From NCBI RefSeq assembly GCF_015477835.1, contig NZ_JADLQN010000006.1:124001-188000 (forward strand): a DNA stretch of 64,000 bases, written 5' to 3'. Below the pieces are notes generated by a model, which was given only the letters and a program-made list of their open reading frames with translations, was not told where the DNA came from and made no database searches. How positions within the stretch are numbered: position 1 is the first letter of the stretch; every line of letters begins with the position of its first letter. Below are positions 8,668 to 16,282 of the stretch, piece by piece. The stretch is from Nocardia higoensis (GTDB lineage Bacteria > Actinomycetota > Actinomycetes > Mycobacteriales > Mycobacteriaceae). Both the position numbers and the translations under genes were made by a program.

Positions 8668-9163
8668 AGATAGACCGCGACCTGCGAATTCTCGATACGA
8701 CCGGCGGTGCCGGTGTATTGGCGTTGCACCCCGACGGTCTTGGTGCCCTTTTTCAGATCGCCGCTCTCGTCGACCACCAGGATCGCCCCGGCACCACCGA
8801 GACGCTCGACCACATAGTCGCGAAGGTCCTCACGCAGTCCGTCCTCGTCGAGCACCGCCGCCGACAGCAGATGCTGCATCGCGTCCGGACTCCTGTCACC
8901 AGCATGTTCGGCCAGTGTCCAGCAGTTCTTGTTCGGCAGTTCCGACACCATCGCGGCCAGCATCCCCGGACGCGGTCCGGCGGGTTTCCACCCGCGCGAA
9001 CCGGCCACCGACCCGGACGTTCAACTCGTCGAGCTCCCGCTGCCAGCGATCAGACGCTACGCTGTGACCTGCGGCCACCGCCAATTCAGTTGTGTTCCAC
9101 ACAAATACGACATGATCACGCGGTGGCTGCTCCATGTCCAGCCCGCTGACCAGCAGCATCACC

Positions 9164-9189
9164 GATCACGAAGTCCGGCTGGAGTACTA
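9164..9189 (-). repeat. IS701-like terminal inverted repeat
   Basis: This 26-bp repeat, read on the minus strand, begins TAGTACTCCAGCCGGACTTC and is a perfect match to 13383-13408 on the plus strand. Its last three bases provide the TAG stop codon of the adjacent minus-strand immunity gene. Confidence 0.9.
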
Positions 9190-9834
9190 ACGATACGGAT
9201 TGTTGACCAAAAGCGTTCGCGGTGTGACTTGGCTCAATAGATGCATATGGACCTCCGCATCCAAAATCTCCACTCGCTCCGGCAGCATCTCGCCACCGAG
9301 AGCCGGTACCGGAACAAATCCATACATACTGTCGAAATCTACCGGGCCTAACCTATTGAAGACTCGCCTAAAGAGGGGACGGTCATCATCACCGTCAGGA
9401 TCCAACGTCTCGTGAGAGGTCGAGGTGAACGCTGCCAGAATTTGAAGATCCCGTTCGAAGTCGTTGATCATTCTTCCTGTATTGTCTACAGGAAGGATCA
9501 TGCCATAGTACGGCACTATGGTCAGGCTCATACCTGTTCGCCGACCCCAGAGATCCATCGTACCGAAAGCTGATCTGGTTACAGCACTCCACTCATCGCG
9601 CCCGAACTGAAGATCCAGTTCCGACGTCCACTCATCAACTACGGACTGCCATTCGGCAGGATCACATATCCAATACAAACCATCATAAAATCCGGAGAAC
9701 CCCAATTCCTGCCATACGCTGAGCAGTAGATTCGGAACGACGCCCGCATATTTTTCGAACCGATCAGCCGGCGCCGACCGGAAGGTAGTCGGCCTACCCC
9801 ATTTGTTCGTGATTTCATCGACAGAAAAATTCAT
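9187..9834 (-). CDS. GAD-like / DUF1851-type immunity protein, 3' end altered by IS
   Basis: This is a 215-aa protein on the minus strand. Its sequence (YAGVVPNLLLSVWQELGFSGFYDGLYWICDP, EWSAVTRSAFGTMDLWG, LPERVEILDAEVHMHL) has the layout of GAD-like domain plus DUF1851 (Tdi1-type) immunity proteins of interbacterial toxins. Its ATG at 9834 overlaps the stop of an upstream toxin remnant by one base (TAATG), the usual toxin-immunity arrangement. The stop codon TAG is formed by the last bases of the IS701-like terminal repeat, so insertion probably replaced the last codons. The protein should be cytosolic and protect against the toxin whose tail is left at 9834-10011. The gene is well conserved internally and may still work. 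Confidence 0.6.
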   Translation of the reverse strand: MNFSVDEITNKWGRPTTFRSAPADRFEKYAGVVPNLLLSVWQELGFSGFYDGLYWICDPAEWQSVVDEWTSELDLQFGRDEWSAVTRSAFGTMDLWGRRTGMSLTIVPYYGMILPVDNTGRMINDFERDLQILAAFTSTSHETLDPDGDDDRPLFRRVFNRLGPVDFDSMYGFVPVPALGGEMLPERVEILDAEVHMHLLSQVTPRTLLVNNPYR

Positions 9835-10011
9835 TATCTACTCAAACTCCATTCCACGTTCAACAAATGATCGCCGAAGCCAGCGCGGATCAAATCCTCA
9901 GCATATCGCGTCAATTCCGCCACCCTGACTCCCTTCCATTGGCTTCCTATCGATTTGTTTACATACCCGTCTCCCATCCTAGTGTCTCGAGTCGTTAATT
10001 CGTTTGCGCTG
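9834..10011 (-). pseudogene. Remnant of an orphan toxin C-terminus
   Basis: About 55 codons on the minus strand end in the stop at 9834-9836 (for example MGDGYVNKSIGSQWKGVRVAE and GFGDHLLNVEWSLSR in short pieces). The composition is less GC-rich than the IS630 DNA that replaces the upstream part at about 10012. The one-base overlap with the immunity gene downstream and the absence of any upstream toxin portion identify it as the leftover tip of a toxin cassette in the opposite orientation. I do not recognise the activity. Confidence 0.45.
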
Positions 10012-10489
10012 TTAGGCTGTGTCGGTGCCGGCGAGGGGGGAACCTTTGGAGTTGACCGAGTCCGAGCGTCGGACCCTGCAGGGGTGGTTGCGGCGCCGGA
10101 ATATCGGTGCGGCGGCGGTGTTGCGGGCGCGGATCGTGCTCGAGTGCGCTGCGGGTGGTTCCAACACCGAGGTCGGCCGGCGTGTGGGGGTGTCACGGGA
10201 AACGGTGCGTAAGTGGAGGGTTCGGTTCGCCCGTGACCGGATCGCGGGGTTGGCCGATGAACCCCGTCCGGGTGCGCCACGCACGATCACCGACGAGCAG
10301 GTCGACAAACTGATCGTGGCGACGTTGGAAACGGCACCGCCGCATGGTGATACGCACTGGTCGAGCCGTTCGATTTCAGATGCGACGGGCATGAGCCAGT
10401 CCACGGTCTCGCGGATCTGGCGGGCATTCGGACTCAAACCTCATGTGGTGCAGACTTCGAAACTGTCGACCGATCCGTCCCAGAACTAA
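10012..10489 (+). mobile_element. IS630-family transposase, N-terminal fragment
   Basis: The plus-strand reading frame from 10019 gives 156 residues with two helix-turn-helix parts: LTESERRTLQGWLRRRNIG, GRRVGVSRETVRKWRVRF and MSQSTVSRIWRAFGLKPH. This is the N-terminal DNA-binding region of IS630-type transposases. It breaks off after KLSTDP, just before the DDE catalytic domain would begin. The catalytic C-terminus follows immediately but in inverted orientation, so the element has been rearranged and is dead. Confidence 0.85.
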
Positions 10490-10790
10490 ATGGTTGAAGC
10501 GTAAATGGTGTGTGGGGCCCGGAAGAACGACCGCACCGCCAGTTCCATCTGGTCGCGGGTGAGGATGATCTCATCGGCCAGGACGCGTTTGAGGTCGGCG
10601 TCGACCAGTTCGTCGGGGTTGAGGTGGGGTGCGTATGCGGGCAGGTAGTGCAGCTCGATCCGGTCGCGGTGGGTTTCCATCCAGGTCGTGGTCGCTTCGC
10701 GCGGTGGACCGGGTGCCGGTCCACGACCAGGTGGATCTTGGTGTCATAGCCGCTGATGAGGCGTTTAAAGAAGGTGAGGAACTCGGCGAC
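10486..10790 (-). pseudogene. IS630-family transposase, C-terminal fragment, inverted
   Basis: The minus strand encodes KIHLVVDRHPVHRAK, then after a 1-base frameshift near 10690 THRDRIELHYLPAYAPHLNPDE and LKRVLADEI. These are the conserved second-Asp and N-P-x-E regions of the IS630 DDE domain. It lies head to head with the N-terminal fragment on the plus strand. The middle of the transposase, including the first catalytic Asp, is missing. The fragment probably arose by inversion or by two insertions followed by deletion. Confidence 0.8.
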
Positions 10791-10816
10791 GGTTCACGCT
10801 TGGGAGGAATGGGGTC

Positions 10817-10930
10817 ATGGTTGATCATCTCGCGGAGATGACCAGGAAATTGCGGATGTTGCGAGATGTCGGCGCGGAATCGGAGTTGGAGGACCGTCGT
10901 GATTGCGACGAGGATTTCGCTGAGATGTAG
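10817..10930 (+). CDS. Small ORF, possible truncated immunity gene end
   Basis: This is a 37-codon frame beginning MVDHLAEMTRKLRM and ending CDEDFAEM, with GGAGGA about 9 bases before the ATG. It is acidic (many Asp/Glu), like the nearby immunity proteins. It lies between the IS630 fragment and the second linker repeat, and its stop is only 4 bases before that repeat. In orphan-cassette arrays the linker of one module usually follows the immunity gene of the previous one, so this may be the surviving end of such a gene. It could also be spurious. Confidence 0.35.
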   Translation: MVDHLAEMTRKLRMLRDVGAESELEDRRDCDEDFAEM

Positions 10931-10934
10931 CCAC

Positions 10935-11023
10935 CAGACCCAGATCTCGCCGTCCCACGTCGGCAAACCCCCCGCGCCACACGACGGACTGCCGCCGATA
11001 CATCCGGACGCGGTGCCGAAAAC
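10935..11023 (+). repeat. Toxin pre-tip linker repeat, copy 2 (orphan cassette)
   Basis: This is the second copy of the 89-bp linker found at 7264-7352, in the same orientation. It opens an orphan tip cassette that has no N-terminal delivery part of its own. Nothing upstream of the repeat resembles the long toxin gene. Confidence 0.85.
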
Positions 11024-11821
11024 TCCCATCGAGGTCATAGGTTCGGATCAGCCGCAACGCAGACCAGTCACTGCCATTGGGCGGAATGAGGAATTCAAAC
11101 CCATCGCGCCGCCGAGATATCCAGGGGAGATCCCTTGGACGACGACACCAAAGGGACCGACAGACAGGGCGCGTGGTGCGTTGCTAGAGGAAATTGACCC
11201 GTCGGGTCCGCGCGTGGGGGTGGCGGGCGAATTGATCGAAACTATCGATGGACTTCCGGTAGTCGAATACATCGCGGCCCTTGCGAAACAGCGGGCCATT
11301 GTTATCGGAGCGGAATCCAAGAGTGTCGGGCCGGTTTATGCCGCTGCGATAGATCTGCGGTACGGCCGAATCACCGAAGGTGTCAACGGAAGTAAAAGAT
11401 CGCTCCTGGAAACTCATACGCTGCATCCGCTTCTGCGGCAGAATTATGTCGATATAGCCGTCTGGCAACATCTTGTGAAGGGCGAACATGGTATTGGAAT
11501 CAAGACGTACGACGGAAAGGTGCATGCGGACCATCCGCTGCGTCATGCCGAAGTGAAGGCGATCAACGAATTATTGTGGGCGCGCGAAGTGGTACGTAGG
11601 CCAGGTGACCCGGCCCTGAAGTGGGCTGACCTCGAAGAGTTCCGCTTCATCCTCGTTGGCTGCGTGAAGGGAAGGGCTACGATAAGCTGGATCCGGCTCC
11701 GGCATGTGCGAACTGCAATGCAATCCTGCGAGGTATCCCCAGCTATTCAGGTCGTTACAGGTATGACCCGATCGACTCTCGGTACGACAGGGCGAGACCC
11801 TTCGGAATCGTGGAAAGGTGA
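10935..11821 (+). pseudogene. Orphan YwqJ-type deaminase toxin tip, frameshifted
   Basis: After the linker, the frame encodes a tip of about 260 residues. It contains GPVYAAAIDLRYGRI, VWQHLVKGEHGIG and the zinc/catalytic motif HAEVKAINELLWAR (His codon at 11544). The second half of the zinc site, PACANCNAILRG (Cys codons at 11705 and 11714), lies in the -1 frame relative to HAEV. A single-base change between about 11553 and 11704 therefore separates the two motifs. In the -1 frame the protein would end at TGA 11819-11821, four bases before the antitoxin start. HAE plus CxxC with this spacing is typical of YwqJ-like deaminases used as toxin tips; the substrate is unknown. As written it is inactive unless the shift is a sequencing error or is bypassed. 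Confidence 0.7.
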
Positions 11822-11825
11822 AGTG

Positions 11826-12188
11826 ATGTTACGTGTCAATGTTGATGATCTGGTCGAGGGTGAATATGGCGAGGGAGTCGACTACCGTTATGGCGGGGAG
11901 CCTTTTACCGGCGAGATGATCGAAATAGCGTCGAACGGTCGTCTCATCAAGAGTGAAATGTACAAAGACGGGGTGCCGCACGGCCCGTCACGTGAATGGT
12001 ACCCCAATGGCGTCCTGCGTGAGGCGGGGGAATCCAGGAAGGGGGACCCTATCGGTGAGTGGCGGGAATGGCATCCCAACGGAAGGTTGGCCGCGCTGCG
12101 TCTTTTCTCCGAATTCGGAAACCCGCTCGGCCATAAACTATGGGACGAGGATGGGTATCTCACCTATGAATCTCCACCTCGTCAGTAG
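11826..12188 (+). CDS. YwqK-family antitoxin (immunity to YwqJ-type deaminase)
   Basis: This is a 120-aa protein with its ATG at 11826 and AAGGTG just upstream. It carries the repeated MORN-like pattern of YwqK antitoxins: MYKDGVPHGPSREWYPNGVL, GDPIGEWREWHPNGRL, LGHKLWDEDGYL. YwqK-type proteins are known partners of YwqJ deaminases, and here the gene follows the deaminase tip by four bases once the frameshift is ignored. It appears intact although its toxin is broken. This fits selection to keep immunity against related strains carrying an active tip. Confidence 0.8.
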   Translation: MLRVNVDDLVEGEYGEGVDYRYGGEPFTGEMIEIASNGRLIKSEMYKDGVPHGPSREWYPNGVLREAGESRKGDPIGEWREWHPNGRLAALRLFSEFGNPLGHKLWDEDGYLTYESPPRQ

Positions 12189-12291
12189 AATCCTGCGGCT
12201 CGCTTCGTGGGGTCGATCGGTGTGACCGGGCGCCGGCTGCAGCTGCGTTCATGTACGAAAAATCCGGCCGCACGCTGGGAGGAATTCTATA

Positions 12292-12837
12292 ATGAAAGTG
12301 CCGAATCTTCGCGATTTTATGATCTACGTGCAACCATTGCAGTGGGCAATCGCGTCGGATCATCCCGAGCTCCTGTCGGGCGGTTATATGGTAGCTCTCA
12401 ACGCGCGCATTGAAATAAGGTTCGTCCCCGACGTCTCCGAGTTCGCTCCCCCATGGGATATTCATGAGTTCAATCCGGCAGTCGCGGTCGAATCCCGACC
12501 GGAGGCGCGCATATGGGCCATGCGTACGTCAGATTACTCAGCGACTCCGAACCCTGGCTTGGCAGGTACTGCGGAGACTGTACTCTTGCTCCCCTATGCA
12601 GACGACCTCAGCGAAGGTGAGACTGATCGGGGTGTCGTTTGGTATATCGATACCGCGCAATGGGCGGCTCTCGTTCTCGAGCTGGAGGACCTCTCCGGTC
12701 GCACCAACCCGTTCGGGCGATTCGTAACTCTCTCCGAGATAACAGGTAACAGTCTATGGCACTTCCTGACCGAGCGGTTTCTCACGTCCGATCTTCTCGC
12801 CCACGAAACAGTCAAGGTGATACAACAAGCCCGTTAG
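12292..12837 (+). CDS. Uncharacterised protein, probable orphan immunity gene
   Basis: This is a 181-aa protein with its ATG at 12292 after GGAGGAATTCTATA. It has no signal peptide or membrane segment. It is moderately acidic and has features seen in immunity proteins (WAIASDHPELLSGGYMVALNA, VVWYIDTAQWAALVLELEDL, NSLWHFLTERFL). I do not recognise the family. It lies between the YwqK gene and IS debris, and its GC content is lower than the chromosome average. Its stop coincides with a 17-bp motif (12834-12850) that recurs after another such gene (14869-14885). It is most likely the immunity partner of a lost toxin tip. Confidence 0.45.
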   Translation: MKVPNLRDFMIYVQPLQWAIASDHPELLSGGYMVALNARIEIRFVPDVSEFAPPWDIHEFNPAVAVESRPEARIWAMRTSDYSATPNPGLAGTAETVLLLPYADDLSEGETDRGVVWYIDTAQWAALVLELEDLSGRTNPFGRFVTLSEITGNSLWHFLTERFLTSDLLAHETVKVIQQAR

Positions 12838-12879
12838 CCTCGATTTTTCGCCAGGGCTCCGTCAAAGTCGCTTTTCAGC

Positions 12880-13382
12880 AGGTCAACAGCAGCTCGAATG
12901 GTCTGGTGAAGTCGTATGCGTAGTGGCGTAACGCGGCAGCGATGTTGGTGTGCCCGGCCAGACGGGTGAGGCTGATCGCGGTATTGCGCAGGGTCGCCAG
13001 GACGTGCGGGGCCGAGCCGGTGCGGGCCCGGCAGCGGTCCTCGTCGTAGACGACGTCACGGATCCTGTGCCCGGTTCTCGATCCCCCAATGCCCCCGCAA
13101 CCAGCCGGCGATTTGTTCGGCAGTGGCGTCGAGCGCAGACAGGCTGGTGACCGCGTACACGGTTTCGGTGCTGCGCTTGCCGCTGCGACGGTCGGTGCGT
13201 GTGCGAGTGATCCGCAGGACCTGCTCAGCACCGGGAAACCCGTGCAGGGCGGCGAACGCGGACAGGAACAGCGCGCGTTTGAGGTTGTGGTTGCCGGAGC
13301 GGCGGGGTATTCACCGCGGATGGAGCTGCCGGAGCGGTGGGTGATCGGGGCGATGCTGGCGTAGGAGGCGAGGTGGCCGGCC
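12880..13382 (-). pseudogene. ISAs1-family transposase remnant
   Basis: The minus strand encodes the C-terminal part of an ISAs1 transposase in broken frames: DVVYDEDRCRARTGSAPHVL, ATLRNTAISLTRLAGHTNIA, LRHYAYDF. The upstream part is shifted between frames around 13050-13230. It abuts the left terminal repeat of the IS701-like fragment B at 13383. It has no intact reading frame. Confidence 0.75.
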
Positions 13383-13408
13383 TAGTACTCCAGCCGGACT
13401 TCGTGATC
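13383..13408 (+). repeat. IS701-like terminal inverted repeat
   Basis: This 26-bp sequence begins TAGTACTCCAGCCGGACTTC and is the perfect inverse of 9164-9189. It marks the left end of the element. Confidence 0.9.
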
Positions 13409-13990
13409 ATGGTCTGAGTTGGGATCGTCGCTGGTAGTGGCTGTGGCGGGCGCGGTATTGGTGTCGGCGGCGCCAGGTCGACCAGGCCAGCCGGTGCCGG
13501 GTGCTGCGGGCGGGGTTGAGGACGAGAACAGCGAGTAGATGCCTGATCTCGTTGCGGGTCAACGCGATCAGGCCCGTCTTGGCGGCCGGGCTGGTGGTAG
13601 CCGGTTCGGTGGCGGCGAGGGCGGTGAGGAATGCGTGGGCGAGCATCGCCAGGATCGTCCAGCGCCGCCATGACCGCCAGCGGCGGACTTGATGCTGGTC
13701 CAGCCCGCACAGTCCCTTGCCGGTCTGGAAGTTCTCCTCGATCGACCACTTGTGGCCGGCGACGGTGACCAGCCGGTGCAACGGCACCGGTTCGGGTGCG
13801 TAGCAGCGGTAGTAGGCCAGCTCACCGGTGGTTCGGTTGCGGCGGATCAGCAGCCGCCGATGCCCGGCCGCGGCGGCGTCGGTATCGGGATCGATGCCGA
13901 TCCACGCCCAGTCGTAGAGGCGGGGGCCTTTCGCGCCGTCCCCGGCCGAAAGGGGTTGCCAGCCGCGCCGCGGCACGCGGGTAGCGAGTT

Positions 13991-14310
13991 CGTCGGCGCG
14001 GCAGCGGCCGGTCGTGGTGTTCACGCGCCGGTCACGGGCGATGGCCAGGACATACCCGACACCGTGGGCCTCGAGTCCGCCCCGCAAACCGGGGTCGGCG
14101 CCGTAGACCTCGTCGCCGGTGACCCACGGCGCCCTCACGCCCGCGTCGAGTGCGCGGGTGATCATCGCCTGTGCCAGCGCGGGTTTGGTCGCGAATCCGA
14201 CATCGTCGGAAACACCGGCCTGCGTGCAGCGGTCGCGGTCGCTGGTCCAGGATTTCGGCAGATAGAGTTCGGCACCGAGGAACGCGTGCCCGGCCTCGGT
14301 GACATACCCC
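13991..14310. repeat. 320-bp direct repeat, copy 2
   Basis: This is the partner of 8348-8667, in direct orientation with about 98% identity by eye. Recombination between the copies would release a 5.6-kb circle carrying a complete IS701-like element and the orphan cassette region. Confidence 0.9.
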
Positions 14311-14356
14311 GACTGCAAGGCAACACTATTCCAGGGAGTGGGGAAATGATTCTACC

Positions 14357-14848
14357 ATGAGCGAGATCGAAAACTTGGAGCGCAACCCACACTTCGGTAA
14401 GGCGCCGGGGCAGTGGCTGACGCTGAAGATACATCTGGGTGAAGATTCCGATGTGGAGAAGAAGATTTTGGGGGTGATGCGGCAGTGGATTGTGGCAACC
14501 GAGCCCGATCGGCCTCATCACTTGCGGATCGACGACTTTCCTTCTGGGAAATCGGTCGATGCGGTACCAGGAGATCTGGGTGCATATCTGAAATCTTTCC
14601 TGCCCGATTGGTTCATCGAGTCGTTCGAAGGGCACTCGAGGCAAGAGATGCGGGAGAATGAAAACCTATGGGACTATGACTCGTGGGTTTATGCAATGGA
14701 GAATCGCGTTTGGAGCTGGTGGGGACATAGCCGTAACGATTCCATGCTGGTAGTGCAACTGCAACTCGATTCGTGGCCGTACAGTATCGGACCACTTCGC
14801 TACCTGGCTTGGGTGGCGGGCGGCAACCTTGTATCGGTCGAGGAATAG
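14357..14848 (+). CDS. Uncharacterised protein, probable orphan immunity gene
   Basis: This is a 163-aa protein with its ATG at 14357. It is acidic and rich in Trp (WLTLKIHLGEDSD, WDYDSWVYAMENRVWSWW, DSWPYSIGPLRYLAWVAGG). The start overlaps, as ATGA, the stop of a frame that enters from upstream after the IS701-like junction (ending TIPGSGEMILP). That is the arrangement expected for the end of a toxin tip coupled to its immunity gene. The toxin itself is replaced by IS DNA. I do not recognise the family, and its role is inferred from architecture. The 17-bp motif after its stop (14869-14885) also follows the gene at 12292. Confidence 0.45.
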   Translation: MSEIENLERNPHFGKAPGQWLTLKIHLGEDSDVEKKILGVMRQWIVATEPDRPHHLRIDDFPSGKSVDAVPGDLGAYLKSFLPDWFIESFEGHSRQEMRENENLWDYDSWVYAMENRVWSWWGHSRNDSMLVVQLQLDSWPYSIGPLRYLAWVAGGNLVSVEE

Positions 14849-14868
14849 TTGATCGATGACGTATGGGC

Positions 14869-15000
14869 TTAGCCTCGATCTTTCGTCGGGTCTTCGGCCC
14901 GGCGTGGTCGGGTTCGGATTGGTTTCCGGCGGTTGATCAGCAGCCGGTGGGCAACCGAGGGTAGCCCGGTCAGCGGGTGGCTGCTGGGGGTCCACGGGCC
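14869..15000 (-). mobile_element. Short probable IS end fragment
   Basis: Read on the minus strand, an open frame ending in TAA at the motif (…AEDPTKDRG) looks like a basic transposase C-terminus, but the family is not identifiable. Its outer end TTAGCCTCGATCTTTCG is shared, with one difference, with 12834-12850. Confidence 0.3.
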
Positions 15001-15139
15001 CGGATGAAGGTCCTTAAGTTCGTAGGGGCAGTTCGTTGTGCTGCGACCCGGGTGGGTCGGGTGTGGCTGGGTATGTGGTTGCAGGCCCTGGTGGTGCGGC
15101 TTGAAAGGACTGGCCGCCCGACTCGCCTGGACTTCCTGG

Positions 15140-15863
15140 GCCGCCGATTGAGATCGAACGCGTCGCTGCGATCACTCAGCATCGAGGCTGGGCAGTGCTG
15201 TTGACGCGCTACCAACGCCCTAAGGCGATCCGTCGCGCCGGAGTCGATCGGGTGACCCACGCGCTGGCCAAAGCCGGTATCCGCAACGCCGCGACGATCG
15301 CGCAGGCCGCGGTCGGGGCTGCCAGAACCCAGACGGTGGGCCTGCCCGGCGAAGACGTCGCCGCCCGGCTGGTCGCGGCGATGGCGAAGGAGGTGATCGA
15401 CCTCGACGCGCGGATCAAGGACACCGATACCGCGATAGAGGATCGATTTCGCCGCCACCGGCTGGCCGAGGTGATCACCAGTATGCCCGGAATGGGCTTC
15501 CGTCTCGGAGCCGAATTCCTCGCCGCCATCGGCGATCCGGGTGTTCTTGCTTCCCCCGACCACCTGGCCGCCTGGGCGGGGCTGGCGCCGGTGTCCAGAG
15601 ATTCCGGTAAACGCACCGGCCGATTGCATACCCCTACCCGCTACAACAGATCCCTGCGGCGGGTGTTCTACATGTCCGCGTTGACCAGCATCCGCTGTGA
15701 TCCCGAATCCCGCGCCTACTACGACCGCAAACGCGCGGAGGGCAAGTGTCCCGTCCAAGCTGTCATCTGCCTGGCTCGCCGCCGTATCGACGTCCTGTGG
15801 GCACTCATGCGCGACAAAAGAACCTGGACACCGCACATGACGGTCACCGCTCGAGCGGCTTGA
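15140..15863 (+). pseudogene. IS110-family transposase, N-terminally truncated
   Basis: The open frame covers about 240 residues from ERVAAITQHRGWAVLLTRYQ to the TGA at 15861-15863. It contains the IS110 C-terminal (Transposase_20) features SMPGMGFRLGAEFLAAIGD, HLAAWAGLAPVSRDSGKR and YNRSLRRVFYMSALTSIRCD. The N-terminal DEDD catalytic domain is absent upstream of about 15140, so this copy cannot act on its own. It belongs to the IS-rich strip that ends the toxin cassette region. Confidence 0.8.
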
Positions 15864-15913
15864 CAACGTCATTGAGAGTCCTTTCGGTGGTCGTTGGGAT
15901 GGTTTTCGGCTGG

Positions 15914-16094
15914 TCAGTCGGGTTGCAGGCGGTCCAGGGCGGTCAGCAGGAGGCTGGTGCCGCGGTGGTGTCGGGATAGGCGCAGGTGGATGCGGCGGGC
16001 GTGGCGGGCGATTCGTACTGGGATCGAGAACAGCTGCAGGCGTAGTGTGCGTGCGATCTCGGCCTGCCGTCGATCACCGGACCCGTCACACCTC
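15914..16094 (-). pseudogene. IS1380-like transposase C-terminal remnant
   Basis: The minus strand encodes RTLRLQLFSIPVRIARHARR and IHLRLSRHHRG before a stop at 15914. This is the conserved basic end of IS1380-type transposases (FSIPARIAR-x-x-R-R-x-x-L-R-L). Nothing upstream matches the rest of the element. It marks the right end of the IS-rich strip. Confidence 0.5.
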
Positions 16095-16282
16095 GCGAAG
16101 ACAGCTGGGTCCACATCGGGGACTGATCGTCAGGTATGCGGTGCGCCTACGGTGCTGTTCCGGGCACACGGGGCCTGGTGCGCGGCGGGGAAGCGGTTCG
16201 CGATTGGTTTGCCTCGCCTCGGGTAGGCCGGATATGTCAGCCGACCGGCTGAGCGGTCACCGTGTAAAGGGAGTGATTCGAC

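Larger units (their letters stand above)
8348..9189 (-). mobile_element. IS701-like element, fragment A (5' half of transposase and one terminal repeat)
   Basis: On the minus strand this encodes the N-terminal part of a DDE transposase: WQRELDELNVRVGGRF, then after a frameshift near 9000 LPNKNCWTLAEHAGDRSPD, VVDESGDLKKGTKTVG (first catalytic Asp) and VTGDEVYGAD (second Asp). The outer end is a 26-bp terminal repeat at 9164-9189 that is the exact reverse complement of the repeat at 13383-13408. The inner end, at 8348, is abruptly joined to the truncated KptA-like gene. The first 320 bp (8348-8667) recur at 13991-14310. The C-terminal catalytic Glu region is absent here, so this copy is inactive. 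Confidence 0.85.
13383..14310 (-). mobile_element. IS701-like element, fragment B (3' half of transposase and other terminal repeat)
   Basis: The minus strand encodes the C-terminal two thirds of the transposase: KSWTSDRDRCTQAG, VTGDEVYGAD, then WSIEENFQTGKGLCGLDQHQ (the third catalytic residue, Glu) and MLAHAFLTALAA. The 26-bp terminal repeat at 13383-13408 is the exact inverse of the one at 9164-9189. The inner end at 14310 is joined to unrelated DNA. Together, fragments A and B contain every part of one element; each alone lacks a catalytic residue. Confidence 0.85.
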
